Part shown: positions 37,277 through 50,914 of the stretch, one piece after another | How positions within the stretch are numbered: position 1 is the stretch's first letter | Layout: each line of letters starts with the position of its first letter | Source of the DNA: Rotaria sp. Silwood1 | Taxonomy: Eukaryota > Rotifera > Eurotatoria > Philodinida > Philodinidae | Length of the DNA: 64,000 nucleotides | NCBI GenBank assembly: GCA_905250075.1 | Contig: CAJNOP010000014.1 | Span: 3,169,848 to 3,233,847, forward strand | Direction of reading: 5' to 3' | The notes under the pieces: model-generated | Databases searched by the model: none | Seen by the model: only the letters and a program-made list of their open reading frames with translations | Told to the model about the DNA's origin: nothing | Made by a program: the position numbers and the translations under genes

Positions 37277-40200
37277 ATGGCGTTAAATAGCGATAATATT
37301 TTATTAGTAACTGCTGGTTATGATCGAACAATACGTTTTTGGCAAGCTAATACTGCAGCTGTTTATCGAACAATAATGCATGAAGATTCAGTAAGAATAA
37401 ATTTTCAAGTGTAATATGAAAAAGAAAATGTTTGTTGTGGTTTTTTTTTTCATTTTTTTTTAGCCAACTAATTGTTTAGCAATACATCCACAAAAAACTT
37501 TATTAGCAGCTGGTAGTTATCAACATATCAAAATGTATGATTTAATGTCGAATAATCCAAATCCAGTAATGAAATTAGATCAATTACAGAAAAATATAGT
37601 TACATTAGGATTTAGTGATGATAAACATTTTATGTTTTCAGGCGGAGAAGATCATTGTGTAAGAATTTGGGATATGAGGTAAGGAGATAAATAAATTATC
37701 TTAATAAAAATAAATTATATTTTTAAATGATAGAGCGGCAAAAACAAAAGCTCATCGACAAGTTTCTGTTGGTGCTGCTGTTAATTGTGTTACGCTTCAT
37801 CCCAATCAGGTTTTGATTTCATATATTAACAATTATAAATATTTTATTATTTATATTTCATACAGGCAGAATTATTAATAGGTGATCAAGATGGCATGAT
37901 CACTCGTTGGGATATGGCTGGTGAGAAACATGAAAAATTTGTATGTTATTTCAAACTAATCCTATTTAATTTATGATATATATCCTTCTCTACAGCCCCT
38001 TGATGCAAATAATCCAAGTGCAATTCGATCGATTACAATCAATCGTGATGCTTCTATGATGGCTGCTGTTACGAGTAATGCAAGTATCAGTGTTTAACTT
38101 AATATAATCGAGATATATACCAGTCAATTTTTTTTCCATGATTTCAACTAAGATGCTGAACATATTGTGTTAGTCTATTCTGATAAATTGTATATTTGAG
38201 AAAACGTATATACTAGTAGCCGTGTGGCGATCCATTTCTTGCAAAACAAAGAGCGAAAATCTGCAAATCTTTTATTCAACTTTTATAAAAAAAATCATTT
38301 AGTTTGTGAGTAGAAGTGTAAAATGATGTATTGATTGAAAGCGGTGGCGGTTAACATCAGCCAATCGACGTACAGCGCTAGTTATGAATTATCATATAAC
38401 AGATGCAGACTATTAATTGTTTGTCAAAATGATACAGAGATGATCATGGATAAATTTAAACTCTATCTATATTGATTCTTAAATAAATAGGGTGATTGTC
38501 AAATATGGTCAATGACTGGATTTTCTTCACAGACGCATCTTATACGACGTACAAATTTCATTGCACACAAACGTTATGGATTAAAATGTCTATTTTCACC
38601 TGATATGACGTATGTTGATAATATATTTGTAGGAAATAATAATTTTTTTTAATGCAGTGCGAAGCACTGCATTTATGTAGTCATGCGGAAGTTTTTTTAA
38701 TGCGGTGCGAAGCACAGCATTTATGTAGTCCTTCGGGAGTTTGTTTTTTTCTTACTTACTTGACGTACGCATCTAAAGTGGTCATTTTGTGACGCCATAA
38801 TCTCGAAAACCAAAGGTCGCAAATTAATCGTTAAAATGAGCGGTGATAGTATCATGATCGAACGGATGACGTCTTTTTTGCCAATGTTTCATCGTATACT
38901 CGGTTCGCACAAAAATATCTTTGCAAAAACACGATTTTGACAAAGTTTTGCATTGAGGTAATTAAAGCGGAAATTGAAAGAGAAGTTAGGCGCCATTCTT
39001 TGTCTTTGAATGTAAGACAGCTGTGATCCAGCTGATTATAGATAATGAATTTTCTCGACGTACGCATGAAATGTTGTAATGTTGTAACCTGATTATCTGA
39101 ACAAGGAAAAGTCAGAGAATATTGGTTAAAACAAGAAGTGAAAGTATCGACACCGAACTCGTAACATGTTTTTCAAAATCATCTTTGCGATCTTCCGTGC
39201 TCTCACAAATCGAGTTCCAAAAACACGATTTTGAACAAATTTAGCTTTAAGATAATTAAAACGAAAGCATCAAGAAAAGTGAGGCGCCAATTTCTCTTTT
39301 CTTCTGTGTAACACAGCTGCGAATACAGCTCACCATAGATAATGAATCATACAGATAATTAAAGGATCAATCGAAATCGTCCTTGAGAAGTGTTCTTTTT
39401 CTCGAAAACTCGAGAGATTCGTGCTTCGCACTGCATTTCGTATTCGAGTCGAAACTCGAATACCATCTAGTTCGAATTCAAATGATGCCGAGAAATGTCT
39501 ATGTTCCGCAGTCTGTACACAATTCAACTGAAAATGATGATTACTGTTAACTCAACAATCGAATTTGCGTCTTCTACGAAATATCGTTTTTTCGAAGGTT
39601 CGAGAGATTCGTGCGTCGCACCGCATTTCGTATTCAAGTCGAAACTCGAATACCATCTAGTTCCTTTCTCGACGTACGCACATCAACTCGTCATTTTGTG
39701 TCGCGATGATCTCGAGAACCGAGAGTCACAAAAAAACACTTGAAACGCGAGGTACAAGTATCGAAATCGAACTGCTGAAATGTTTTTTCCATTCTTTAAT
39801 CGAACATTCCGTTCATTCACAAATATCGTTCCAAAAAGACGAATTTGCAAGGACTTAGCGCTTCTTTCATTGCGAGATAATTAAAACGAAAACAAAGAGA
39901 AAAGTTAGGCGCCATTGTGTTTTGTTCATCTGTCAAACAGCTGTAATTACAGCTGATTCTAGATAATGAATCATATAGATAATTAAACGATCAATCTAAA
40001 TCGTCCTTGAGAAAAGTATTCATAGACTTTCATAGAGTTCTCTTCGCGATGAATTTTATTATGGTACTTTTCAATTATCCCACGACTTATGTCCGCTGAC
40101 TTGTGGAAAAGTAATTTTTCGAATTCGAATAATACAGACAAGTGTCTATGTTTGGTAATCCGTTCACAAGTCAACCAAAAATGACGATTTCTATTAACTC

Positions 40201-40631
40201 GACAATCGAATTTTCGTTTTCTACAAAGTACCGTTTTGTCGAAAATTCGAGAGATTCGTGCTTCGCACCGCATTTCGTATTCGAGTCGGAACTCGAATAC
40301 CATCTAGTTTCTTTATCAGTTTACTAGCAACTACATCCGCGGATGGAACAGCAAAAATCTGGCGTACATCAGACTTCGCTTGTCAATATGAATTGAAACA
40401 TGATAAATTACAAAATTGGGTATGGGATTGTGCATTTACATCAGATTCCGTATTTCTTATAACAGGTTTGTATATTGTCTATTTATTTAAAATATCTAGA
40501 AATGCATTTTAGTTTGTTCGGATGGAAAAGCTCGTCTATGGTCAACTGAAACTGGCAATGTTGCAAAAGAATATATTGGTCATCAAAAACCTGTTACTTG
40601 TCTAGCGTTCGATGATCGAACTTTTCGATAA
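37277..40631 (+). CDS. MLST8: LST8, WD40 subunit of TOR complexes
   Basis: Eight exons, 37277-37390, 37464-37678, 37734-37809, 37866-37940, 37996-38079, 38491-38609, 40320-40465 and 40513-40631, give 315 codons (human 326). LST8 binds the TOR kinase domain and stabilises TORC1 and TORC2. Matches run end to end: LVTAGYDRTIRFWQA, GSYQHIKMYDL, SNNPNPV, GGEDHCVRIWDMR, LHPNQAELLIGDQDG, LLATTSADGTAKIWRTSDF and GHQKPVTCLAF. Seven WD repeats can be counted. Intron 5 starts GCAAGT rather than GT. Intron 6 is 1,710 bp, while most others are 46-73 bp, because a repeat array (38645-40307) is inserted in it. Only about 12 bp of ordinary intron remains before the acceptor at 40319. All exons are open, so the gene looks functional. 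Confidence 0.95.
38645..38750 (+). repeat. Two ~50-bp tandem hairpin units
   Basis: Each unit has a T-run, then AATGCRGTGCGAAGCAC, then a complement-like half ending GCATTTATGTAGTC. In the first unit ATGCAGTGC/GCACTGCAT is a perfect stem around GAA. The second has a mismatch. The same GTGCTTCGCACTGCAT core recurs inside the larger array that follows. Confidence 0.75.
38758..40307 (+). mobile_element. Tandem array of non-autonomous elements with Helitron-like 3' ends, inside LST8 intron 6
   Basis: Three units share order and sequence: CGACGTACGCA at 38764, 39057 and 39670; GAGGCGCC/TAGGCGCC; paired CAGCTG...CAGCT; and TAGATAATGAAT. The two longer units end in a hairpin GTATTCRAGT-CGAA-ACTCGAATAC and then CATCTAG|T (39440-39470, 39630-39660, 40277-40307). 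Unit 1 lacks the 3' half, and the middle unit has two 3' ends. A terminal hairpin followed closely by CTAG with T as the next base, and a TC-type start (TCTCGACG), resemble Helitron/Helentron ends. The spacing from hairpin to CTAG is shorter than in typical Helitrons, and no Rep/helicase is present. Confidence 0.55.
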
Positions 40632-41384
40632 TTAGACTATGATATTCATACATATATATATACTAAAGTTTGTCCCAAAAGAATTCTTTTGATAGATTCA
40701 CCATTCATTAAATATAATCAACTATCTTTTTCTTATTTCTCAAAATAATCGATGAGTTCATCGAGTGTGTATTTATACCGACAATGTGTAGTTTGACAAA
40801 GTTGGAAGATTTGATTATGAATCTATCCTTTTTATTTCAATAAGGTCAACACTCTTTCCATGAAAAACATTAAACAGCGACTGATAAGATTGTAAATACG
40901 TATGACATAATCGACATTTGTTTTCTCAACATTAATCTACCTTCTATGAATTATTTTTTCTAATTCACTAAAAAAGAATACAATAGAAAAATATTGTTTA
41001 CTTAGATTTAAAATTTATAACGTAAGAATTGTTATACGTACGTGTAAGTTTTTAGTAACTTTAGCAAACATATGTCGTTATTTTTGAGAGACGATTAGAT
41101 CAACTGTCTTATCTTAATTGAATCATTTGATGTCGAATTACAAAAGTATACATTTACTTTTTTATACAACATTTTTTCATTTTTGTAGCAACATTGATCT
41201 TGTTCATGAGGTCTGTTGAAAAACAAAACGAATAATATATTCAGAACTACCATGAAAAACTCAACTTGTTGGAAACATTTTTATTTTTGCTAAGATACAT
41301 GAAACTTAGTGTAATTTGTCATACTGATTCGGAATACACTTGATTCAATAATCAAACGTAAAAAATCTGACTCGACATCAAGTA

Positions 41385-41740
41385 ATTCAATTGAGATAAG
41401 ACAGTTCATCTTATCTGCTTTCAAAAAAAAAAATAAATTACATAAATTCGAAAAAGTACTTAAAAAACTCACATACCTGGATAACGACCTTTATCTTATT
41501 AATTTTAAATCAAAGCGAAGAATATTTTTCTATTTAGTTTTTTTTTGACACTAAATTAGACAAAATAGTTTATAAAAAAATGTGACTTATATCATATATA
41601 CATATATAGTCTCATCAGTGATTGTTTGTTCTTTTTCCATGGAAAGAGCAGTGACCTCATTGAAATAAAAAGTATATCTTCGTGATCAGCTCGACGATTT
41701 TTATCAAATCACATAAAAAATCAAAGAGAGATAACTAGAG
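41385..41740 (+). repeat. Direct repeat copy 1 of a ~340-bp pair
   Basis: It aligns with 43193-43530 in the same orientation. Shared blocks in order are TGCTTTCAAAAAAAAAAA, AAGTACTTA, ACTCACATACCT, AATTTTAAATCAAAGCGAAG, TAGTTTATA, TGACTTATRTCATATATA, AAAGAGCAGTGAC and GAGAGATAAC. Rough identity is about three quarters. Terminal features of an LTR were not evident. Confidence 0.75.
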
Positions 41741-42294
41741 ATGACAGAGAGGGGAGGGATGGGATACACGAAAGAAGAAATTTTCATTAAGATATTGTTA
41801 ATTAACAGAGAAAACTTTAAAGAAACGCCCAGTCATAAGAGATGGTGTCAGAACTCAAACAAAAAAAAACATTTCAAGATTATGATGTGATCATTTTGCA
41901 AGAGCCCATATCAATTCGATAATATGTAAGAAGAGAAGAGAATAATAAAAGATGATCTATTGCATTTTGAGCATTGAGAACAAATATATGTTGTTATCAT
42001 AATCACTTTTTGAATTATTCTTTTGATCGTTTTTATTAAATCAAATATCCCCACTTCTTTTTGTTGGTATTAAAGGTGTTCATGGAGGACAAAGCCTGTA
42101 CGTGAATGGAGTATGAGAGATAAATATGGGCAAAACTAGGGCTAATTATGAAAATGTAGGGTCGTAACAGTGGTCGTTTTCTATCGAAAATCAAATTTGT
42201 GACACTACTAAATCCGACTATTGTTTTATCTACGTAAACAAAAGCTTCCTGAAATTTCCGAAAGTACAAGGTTGAAAATAACAATATCCTAGAG

Positions 42295-42755
42295 GATACT
42301 ACTGTGATTTGAAATAACATCAACAATAAACTTTATATCAAATTAAAGCGCGTCAAAAATGAAGTTTATTAGTGCCGAATGGTGAGGGTTATAGCGACTT
42401 TGCAGTATTGAATTAAGAAAATTCATAGAATTTTATGTCATATCAGCATAGAAAAATTCTTCCTATGATGCAATTCAAACTAGATTTTATTTAAAATGAT
42501 GAATATCACAAAGTAATCGACCACCTAGCCTGAAATAAGTATTACTTTGTGATATGCATCATTTTAAATGAAATCTAGTGTGAACTACATCATAAGAAGA
42601 ATTTTTTTAGCTGATATAACATGAAATTCTACAAATTTTCTTAATTCAACACTGAAAATTTGTCATAACCCTTTTTATTTAACATTAATAAATCTTATTT
42701 TTGAAGCACTTTAATTTGATATAAAATTTTATTATTGATGCCACTTGAAACCATT
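42295..42755. repeat. Palindromic MITE-like foldback (~210 bp arms)
   Basis: TTTATATCAAATTAAAG at 42332 returns inverted near 42708-42725. CATAGAATTTTATGTCATATCAGC, in part, and ATCACAAAGTAAT return inverted around a ~20 bp centre at 42525-42545. Arms are diverged. There is no coding capacity. Clear target duplications were not identified. Confidence 0.8.
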
Positions 42756-43192
42756 GCATTATTTCTCCTGGAATAATGTCATTTCCAATCATGGATATCC
42801 TTCACCTATCTGAATTTTCTAATTTTTTTTCTATCTTATAAAAAGATTAATCTTTGTTTTAAGAGATTATCATCCGAGATCAGGACTATTTCAAAACGAG
42901 TTTGCAGATTAGAACAAAAAATCGAAAAATTCAGGAGACTAGGATCGAAAATTATTTAACATGAGTCAAAATTGGAATGCGAGTTGTACAGATATTGAGA
43001 TTCTACGAGAGTATTTCATTCTATGTACGACAGATGAATTCTCGAATTCAACTAAAGTACACAAAGTTTGCAGTTTTATCAATACTAAGTTGATGATGAA
43101 GGTCAATCTAGATACTTCGGTCATTTTTTTTCGTATTCTGAAAGTTTACTTCTATCAAAAAGTAAAAAGAGGAAAGAAGGACCGCTGCGAAG

Positions 43193-43530
43193 TTTGACGA
43201 TAAGAAATTTCGTTGTATTTGCTTTCAAAAAAAAAAAGACATGGGTTCGCCAAAGTACTTATCAACTCACATACCTAGAAACAATTTCTTATCTCATGAA
43301 TTTTAAATCAAAGCGAAGAATATGTTCCTATTCATTTTTTTTACGCTAAATTAGATAAGATAGTTTATAGAAAATATGACTTATGTCATATATATTTATA
43401 GTCTTATTAGCTACTGTTTAATCTTTTTTCATGAAAAGAGCAGTGACTTCATCAAAATACAAAGTACATAATCGTAACTAGTACAACAATCTCAATCAAA
43501 TCATATATTAATTCATGAGAGATAACATGC
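43193..43530 (+). repeat. Direct repeat copy 2 of a ~340-bp pair
   Basis: Partner of 41385-41740, about 1.8 kb downstream in the same orientation, with the palindromic element lying between. It could be a local duplication, or the long terminal repeats of a decayed element. Confidence 0.75.
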
Positions 43531-44707
43531 TTTCGAATTTTACCTTATATGTATTTTACTTTAAAGGTTTGTCTGTATTGACAAAAAACAAAAACAACTC
43601 GATAAATTCATTAACAAGAAAAAGAAAGAAAGATAATTGATTAAGTTCAATCATGAGAATATTACACTACCAAACTATCAGAAAGAAAATTTTCGTACAT
43701 ATTATTTTGCTGTTTGTATTTCTGTTCATTCCCTAATGTTTTGTTTTTTTCTTGTCGAGAATATAAAAAAGTATTATTGATAAAAACTATAACAATAAGA
43801 TTACTTTTTTTTTGTTTATATAAACAACAAAAAGAAAATAATCTTGTTTTTAGTTGTCAATCCAAATTTTAAGTTAATCAATAAGTTACGTTGTCAGATA
43901 GAAAATGAAGTTATTTAAATTGATATAATTCTCAATGATTCATCAGAAGTAATTAATAAGAATTAAAATAACATTTGTACAATTTTTTAATATATGAAAA
44001 TATTCAAACAAAAGATAAGAGGACATGTCAAAGTCTTGATAATAAATAAATTAATAATTAACGAATTATATGTATAGAAAAACTAATGTCAGAAAATGTT
44101 TCATTCATATTTGATTGATGTCTACATTAATTTTTGTCTATTTCATACAAGTTCATTTATGATATTTCAAAAACGATTTATTCATTACATACTTGATTAA
44201 GCAATAAATGACGTCTATAAAAATAAAAATTATACGAATAATAATTATTCAATCATAAACATTTCCGAAACATTTCAGTAAGAACTGATGAAACATGATC
44301 ATTAAAATTTAATTCAATTCTAGTTTTTGACTTTGATATTACAATGAAATTTATATGATTTATACCATTAATACTGTATTATTAAGCAACATAATGAAAA
44401 AAATAATAATAATAATTCTCTCCCATATATTCTCACGTATTATTTTCATGTCGATAGATAGCGACATCTAATAAAATTTTCACTGCACAAGTATTTTGTG
44501 AGTACTGCCATGGCGTTTGTTTTGTCAACCTCTCATCTTATTGCTAACTTTTTACTATATATTCTTAGCAATACATCGATCCGTTGTTTGTCCATTGTTG
44601 TTCATTGTCCTATTTATATTGTTTATTAAATAATTTGTTTTTTCTTTTTTTTTTTCTATTGAATTTTAGATCTCATTCCATTCTGTCTCTTAATTTAAAT
44701 TAACAAT

Positions 44708-47032
44708 ATGGTGCAAACAAATCCTAGCCCATTTGATGTAAAACTTTACTTTTTAATCATATATATATATTGTTTTTTTTATGAAATTTTTTTTTTATTC
44801 TAATATTCATAGGTGGGCCGTGCATTCGTTCATCAATATTATACACTATTACATCAAGCTCCTGATTTACTTCATCGGTATTATTTTTGATCCAAAAAAA
44901 CAAACAACTGTGTTTTTTTTCTTAACAATTTCTTTTCTTTTTTTTTTTCGAAATAAAGATTTTATTCAACGGATAGTACGTTTATTCATGGTGGTGTCGA
45001 TCGTCCAGGTTCTACTGAACGAATAACAACTGGTCCGGTTGAAATAGCTCGACGAATAAGTGAACTTAATTTACGAGATTGTCATGCAAAAATTCGTCAA
45101 GTTGATTCACATCCAACTATTGGCAATGGTGTTGTTGTACAAGTAACTGGTGAATTATCAAATAATGGTCATCCAATGCGTCGTTTTATGCAAACATTTG
45201 TATTAGCACCACGACAACCAAAAAAATATTACGTACAAAATGATATATTTCGTTATCAAGATGAAGTTTTTGATGATGGTTCAGATGAAGATGATCGTTC
45301 AAGTTCACAAAATTATGGTGATATGGTAAAATAAAATAAATTAAATTATTTTTTGAATATTATAAAAATTATATTTAAGGATAAAGTTTCAAATGCTGAT
45401 TCATCAGCTGCAATAACTCAACAACCATTATTGGCTACAGCTACATCACGAGATACACCGGAAGAAGAACAACAAGAACAACAACAACAACAACAACCCT
45501 TACCTCCTCGTGATGTTAATAATCAACAACAGGTTCTATTAAATCAAACTGTTCAACAACAAGAACCACCATTGTAAGTTTAGAAATTTAATTCATCAAA
45601 TCATAGGATGAAACATGATCTAAAAGATCTCTTTTTTATATTTATTTTTATCGAATAGTTCATAAAAATTTATAACATCATAGATACAAATAAAATATAG
45701 AGAAAAGAGTTTTTTTTTTTGTTTTATATATTAGCTAACATTATCATATATCTAAGTGATGTTGATTTAATTAACATATTCTGTTCTTATATTAGGTTAT
45801 TTGCCTACTTTATTCTTTATTTTTCAAAATATAGAATTCATTTATAACAATTGTATTTATATTTAACATTGCTAGTAGAGACCTTTACAGATCCGTACAT
45901 AGATCAATAATATTTCTTAATAATAAATCAACTACTTTCTTATTATATTTCTAAAGACTTAATGATGAAATACATGTATTGCAAAAATAGATAGAATAAA
46001 ATAATTCCATAGAAATTGCAGTAACAACTTTTGTTTTTTTTTTTTTGTTCTAGAAATGGTCTTGATGAATCAACTGGATATAATGGACAGCAAGAAATAG
46101 TTCAAGAAAATCAACAACAAACAAAACAAATAATACCTGAAGGAAGTAAGTAAAATTAAATAAATGAAAAATAAAAAAAAATATAATCTTTAATTATTTC
46201 TTAGCATCATATGCTGGTATTGCTAAATTACATTCAGCAACTGGTTCAATATCAAATATAAATTCAACTGGTTCAATTTCAATGCCTCCACCACAACCAA
46301 CAAATACAAATCGTTCAACAACAATTAAATCAGCATCTAATCGAACAAATAATCAACCACGAGGTAATAATAATTATTATCCACAAAGTAATCGTGGTAA
46401 TCAATGGACTGGTAATAATCAACAAGATCCAAGTCCAGGTCGTCGTTCAGGTTCTAATATGGCAACAGTACCAAATGAACAACAAGTATTTGTTGGATCA
46501 TTACCATTAGATTTTACACGAGAAGATTTAATTAAATGTTTTTCACAATATGGTCATGTTCGTGATGCAAAACTTCAAACACCAATTCATGATAATAAAA
46601 AAGTTTGTTTAATTGATAAAAACAATCAAAATATTTTCTTACAAAAATTTATTTTTTTTTTTTTAATAATAGAATTTTGGTTTTGTTTGTTTTGATGATC
46701 CAGAAGTTGCATCAGAAGTTGTTAAAATGGAACATATTACATATAATAATCATCGTTTAAATGTTGAACCAAAAACACGAAGAATTTATCCAGGAAATGC
46801 TAATAATGGTCCACAAGGTAGTACACGAAATAATAACTATCAAACAAGAGGTGGTGGAGGAGGAGGTGGTGGAAATCGTGGTGGAAATCGTGGAGCTTTT
46901 CGTGGCAATACAAATACTCAACGACGTGGTGGTGGTGGTGGTGGTGGTAGTGCTGGTCAACATCATAATAATTCACCATCATTTACAGGTCGAGATGAGA
47001 ATATTAAAGCTCAAAAACAACAACAGGAGTAA
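44708..47032 (+). CDS. G3BP: G3BP / Rasputin: stress-granule RNA-binding protein
   Basis: Seven exons, 44708-44737, 44813-44877, 44959-45325, 45380-45573, 46054-46145, 46205-46602 and 46673-47032, give 501 codons. Residues 1-135 are the NTF2-like dimerisation domain (VGRAFVHQYYTLLHQAPDLL, ending NDIFRYQDEVF). An acidic DDGSDEDD patch and a Gln/Pro-rich disordered region follow. An RRM lies at about 342-415 with RNP2 VFVGSLP and RNP1 KNFGFVCF. The tail is RGG/Gly-rich (from about 440). This is the full G3BP architecture, and the NTF2-like domain is closely collinear with human G3BP1. G3BP nucleates stress granules when translation initiation stalls. The intron before the last exon splits RNP1 between its Lys and Asn. 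CAA- and GGT-rich codon runs create long shadow frames on both strands. Confidence 0.95.
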
Positions 47033-49579
47033 TAAATAAAGACTAGTGGATGATTTTTCTTTTCTTTTTTTTTTTTCATTGTCTCTCTCTCTATATCTTT
47101 TACTCGACTTTAAACTTTGATTCGAGCAGTTGCAACGATGAATAAATGTTTTTCTTTTTCTTTTTTTTTGCTGGCTTTTTTTCCTTATTGTTTTTTACGA
47201 ATTTGATATTATATGATGCGAAAACACCGTATAAAGAAAACAAAATTATTGTCTTTCAAAAATCATCCACTGCTTCTGTTTTTTTTCTTTTTCTTTGCTT
47301 GTTTGTTTGTTTGTCTTCTTTATTCGTGTTTTTCTTTTTTTTGTACACATTAAAAACATAAGCACCAGGACGATACACGACAAGACAAATGGATGAGAAC
47401 GACATACAGATAAGTGTGAATAAAATGATGAACGTAAACAAGAATATACTATATATATATATATATGATTAATTATTTGTATGTTTGAACAATCAAAAGA
47501 AAAAGTTATAAACAGTTTGTTTTTTTAAACGTGCGATTATCATGACTAGTTTTGATGTTTTAATAAAACATATTGTCATAAAAGTCATGATCATTTAATA
47601 AATTCATATAATTCTGCAATTGATTAAATTTTATTTAAAACAAATATTCAATATTTACTTGTAAAGATCAAGTTTATTAATAGTATAGAACTGTTCTTGC
47701 AAGTCACATTGACATTGCAAAGAATGTAATAAGAAAGTAGTTCATTTATTATTACAAGGTATTATTTTTAATATGATCTGTGATGGAGAGAAATTTCTAT
47801 GCTATATACTTTAGCATTCCTTTCAGGTTATGTTTTACAAAACAATAAATATTGTGTATTTTTTTTTCTCGAAATTTACTTGAATTTATTTCAAGGATTT
47901 CAGATTATGTATATATTTAATGATTGCTTTTTAATCGGTGTTTTTGATATATATTAAGACAATTGAATTATTAATGTATTTTTTTTTTGAAAACTTTAAT
48001 AACTGTAAAAACGAATTCGTTAGACTATTTTATAAGTTATTTTGATACTCTTGCTTTCTTTTTGTAAGAATATATTAAAAAAGAAACAAAAAGAAATATT
48101 TGTAAAGTTACAATTAAGAAATTAAATTATCCAAAGTGCATAATAACGATAGAAATTCAAGTGAATATCAAAAAAAAAACTGTTTGACTCTAAAAGAGCC
48201 TAAAAATTGAAAGTTTATTGTTTCCTATTGCAAATGAGAAAAAAAAAGCTGTTGATTAGGCGTAATCAGTAACAAAGTTATATGTATTTATTAAGTGATC
48301 ATGACTTTTCGGACATCATTTATCTGTCTTTTCTTTGTTACTTTTAGGTGACCCATAAAAAAGGAGTGCTGGAATTTTGCTTACGTGTAACTCATAACAT
48401 TTTTGTATAGAGTAGTAAAAAAAAACGAGTAAATCCATGAATATATGTGTCAGACAAAATATAAATAAATCCAAAAAGGGATGAGAATAAATAACTGATC
48501 TTATATATTTATATTTCATTATGTTGAACTTGAATTATATACAGAAAAACTCATTCATACATACATCACAGTATGAATAATCTGTTCAGTTTAGAAACAA
48601 TGACAAGTACCTGTTATGTTTTCCTAATGCAAAAGTAAATAAGAAATTATTCTAAAATAATACAAAACCATTTCTTAATTTTGTGTCTAGTTAAAAAATG
48701 AATTCTGCTTAGGGACATATTGAAACATTTTTCTGAAATTAGTTTTTTTCATCAAATATTTTTGTAATGGTCAAACAGAAAAATGAATGATAAATAACTT
48801 TGTTCGAAAAAGATTGTGGGTTCGGATCTGAACGATGAAAGACTCTAGTTATCTTTTCTTAATAGGATTAAAGGAGGATTATTCGACGTAATGCAATTTT
48901 TGTTATTTTATATTTTATCAATTATTAGTATTCAATAGACTAGTCTAATCTTAATAGGATTCTTTTCCTCCTTGAACTTTTAAGAAGTTGACAAGGGGTA
49001 TGACTTTAGTATTTTCACTCGAAAACAAAAACGGTGTTCATTAGAGTTATTGAAAAGTCGTATTAATTATAAACTTGATACCTTGCTCAAAGCTCAATGA
49101 AGAAAAAAGAATCCTTGAGACGCTATGCTAATCTATTGATCTTTACTAATCGACAAAATATGAACTTAGAAAATGGTAATAATTTGAATGATCCTCCTTA
49201 GATTATTTCTGGTACAAATCAACAATCGTTTTCGATCAATGTTAGTTTCCATCCATGGTCTACTTGATCAGCCAAAACGGTTTAATAAAAAAGAAAAATT
49301 TTTCAAAAAACCAGGAAATATATCGGTTATTTATGAAACACATTAATCTCACGAAATTATAAAACAATCTATGTAATGAATCATATATCTTTTAACATTG
49401 TTCAATTGTTGATAAGACTATTGCAATGCAAACAGTTGATCATCATGCTATCTTTATTGAACCTATGATAGAAGGTCATTATTCGGCTTCTTTTCACAGT
49501 AAATTTTGATTCAAAGATATCTGACATTAATATCCAATTATTTATTTTTGTTTTTGATACTGTAAACTACAAAGAACTA

Positions 49580-49609
49580 TATGTCCCATTTCAGACGAAA
49601 CGGGACATA
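49580..49609. repeat. Stable hairpin, 12 of 13 paired
   Basis: TATGTCCCATTTC and GAAACGGGACATA pair around a 4-nt loop with one A·C mismatch. It is GC-richer than its surroundings. No RNA family was recognised. Confidence 0.7.
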
Positions 49610-50914
49610 CTCATCTTGCATTTACTTTTGTTTCTTTACAAAAAATCTTTTTCTTTTTCGAAATAAATTCTATTATCATAGACATATATAAAGATATTGG
49701 CTCTTTCAGTTGACTATCAATTAAAAAGTATCTATGATGAAATTTCAGCAAGATTTGACTCCGAAAACAATTACTCTTAAGAATCTATTTTCAGATTATC
49801 TTTATCATTCAGTATAATACTCTACATTAATAAGCAATTGTTATTTAAACTCAAAACATAGTATTCGTATTTCTTTTCTTACATTCATATCCTTCGAAAA
49901 ATAGATAAAAATAATATTGTCAAAATCGGTCAAGATCTTAGAAGAAAAATCAAAACATGTTCAGCCTATTCATATTGCTATTGAATAAGAAATGTATAAA
50001 ATTTCATATGTAATTATAACTATATATTAGAATTTTATAGAAATTATGAATTCAATTATTTGAATATAATTTAAAATTGAATCAAAAGAATCTTGATATT
50101 ATATAAGATCATAGAATGAATAATAAATATCGATTAAAATATTGACTAAAAGCTTAGTTGTTGACAAGGAATTTATGATTATTAGAAAAATTTATTCAAC
50201 CAAATATTTTATTAACACATTAAAAAGATTCAACACAAGTACTATCATTAAAACAAACAAAATTCAACATGACAGATCATCCGGTGACTGACATGAAGGC
50301 ATTCATTTCATTATTAATGCAATAAAAATAGCAACAAAAAATCCATAAATTGATGCTTCTTCTATTTAATCATGAGTACTACAAGTACAAAAAAAAAACC
50401 AAATGTTTGATTGAAAAACAAAATAAATATAAGAAATGACAATAATATCGATTAATTGTTAACCAATATAAATAAATTTGAAGAATTTCTAACGATAAAA
50501 AATTATTTGACGTCGGTTTTTTTTTTTATTATTATGAGTCAGCCTACAATAGATCAAGATCTATTCTTCAATCATTCGACAAAGTTGAAGAAAATCACTA
50601 TGATTTAAAAATAAAGAAATATTAATTCTACTCAAAAGTCAACTTCTTGTCTCAATCTGGTAGAGGTTAATGGCGATCATAATTTATCAATCTAAGGTGA
50701 AGCTGTCGTAATTCTAATCTACAATGAATGAATACACAAATACTGCTCGAATTAATCGAATTAAAAATTTCATAATCTGAGAATATCTCTAATAAATATC
50801 ATTTCTCAAATTTATAAACGACGTTTGATAATTGATACAGCAAAAAAAAAATAAAATCATTTTTATATTTCATCTAAAAACATCGAATAAATAAAGATAA
50901 ATTTTGTATTTATA

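Larger units (their letters stand above)
40632..44707. other. Intergenic region between LST8 and G3BP
   Basis: No supported gene. It contains two diverged direct repeats and a foldback between them (separate entries). The open frame 42961-43197 lies next to the second repeat copy and has no recognisable domain. Confidence 0.5.

Noticed and set aside
39330..40327. Several 60-106 codon frames in LST8 intron 6
   Set aside because: They recur with the tandem units and run through hairpins. They are repeat-derived, not independent genes.
46757..46982. Minus-strand open frames rich in Thr or His
   Set aside because: They are shadows of the GGT-rich RGG exon of G3BP.
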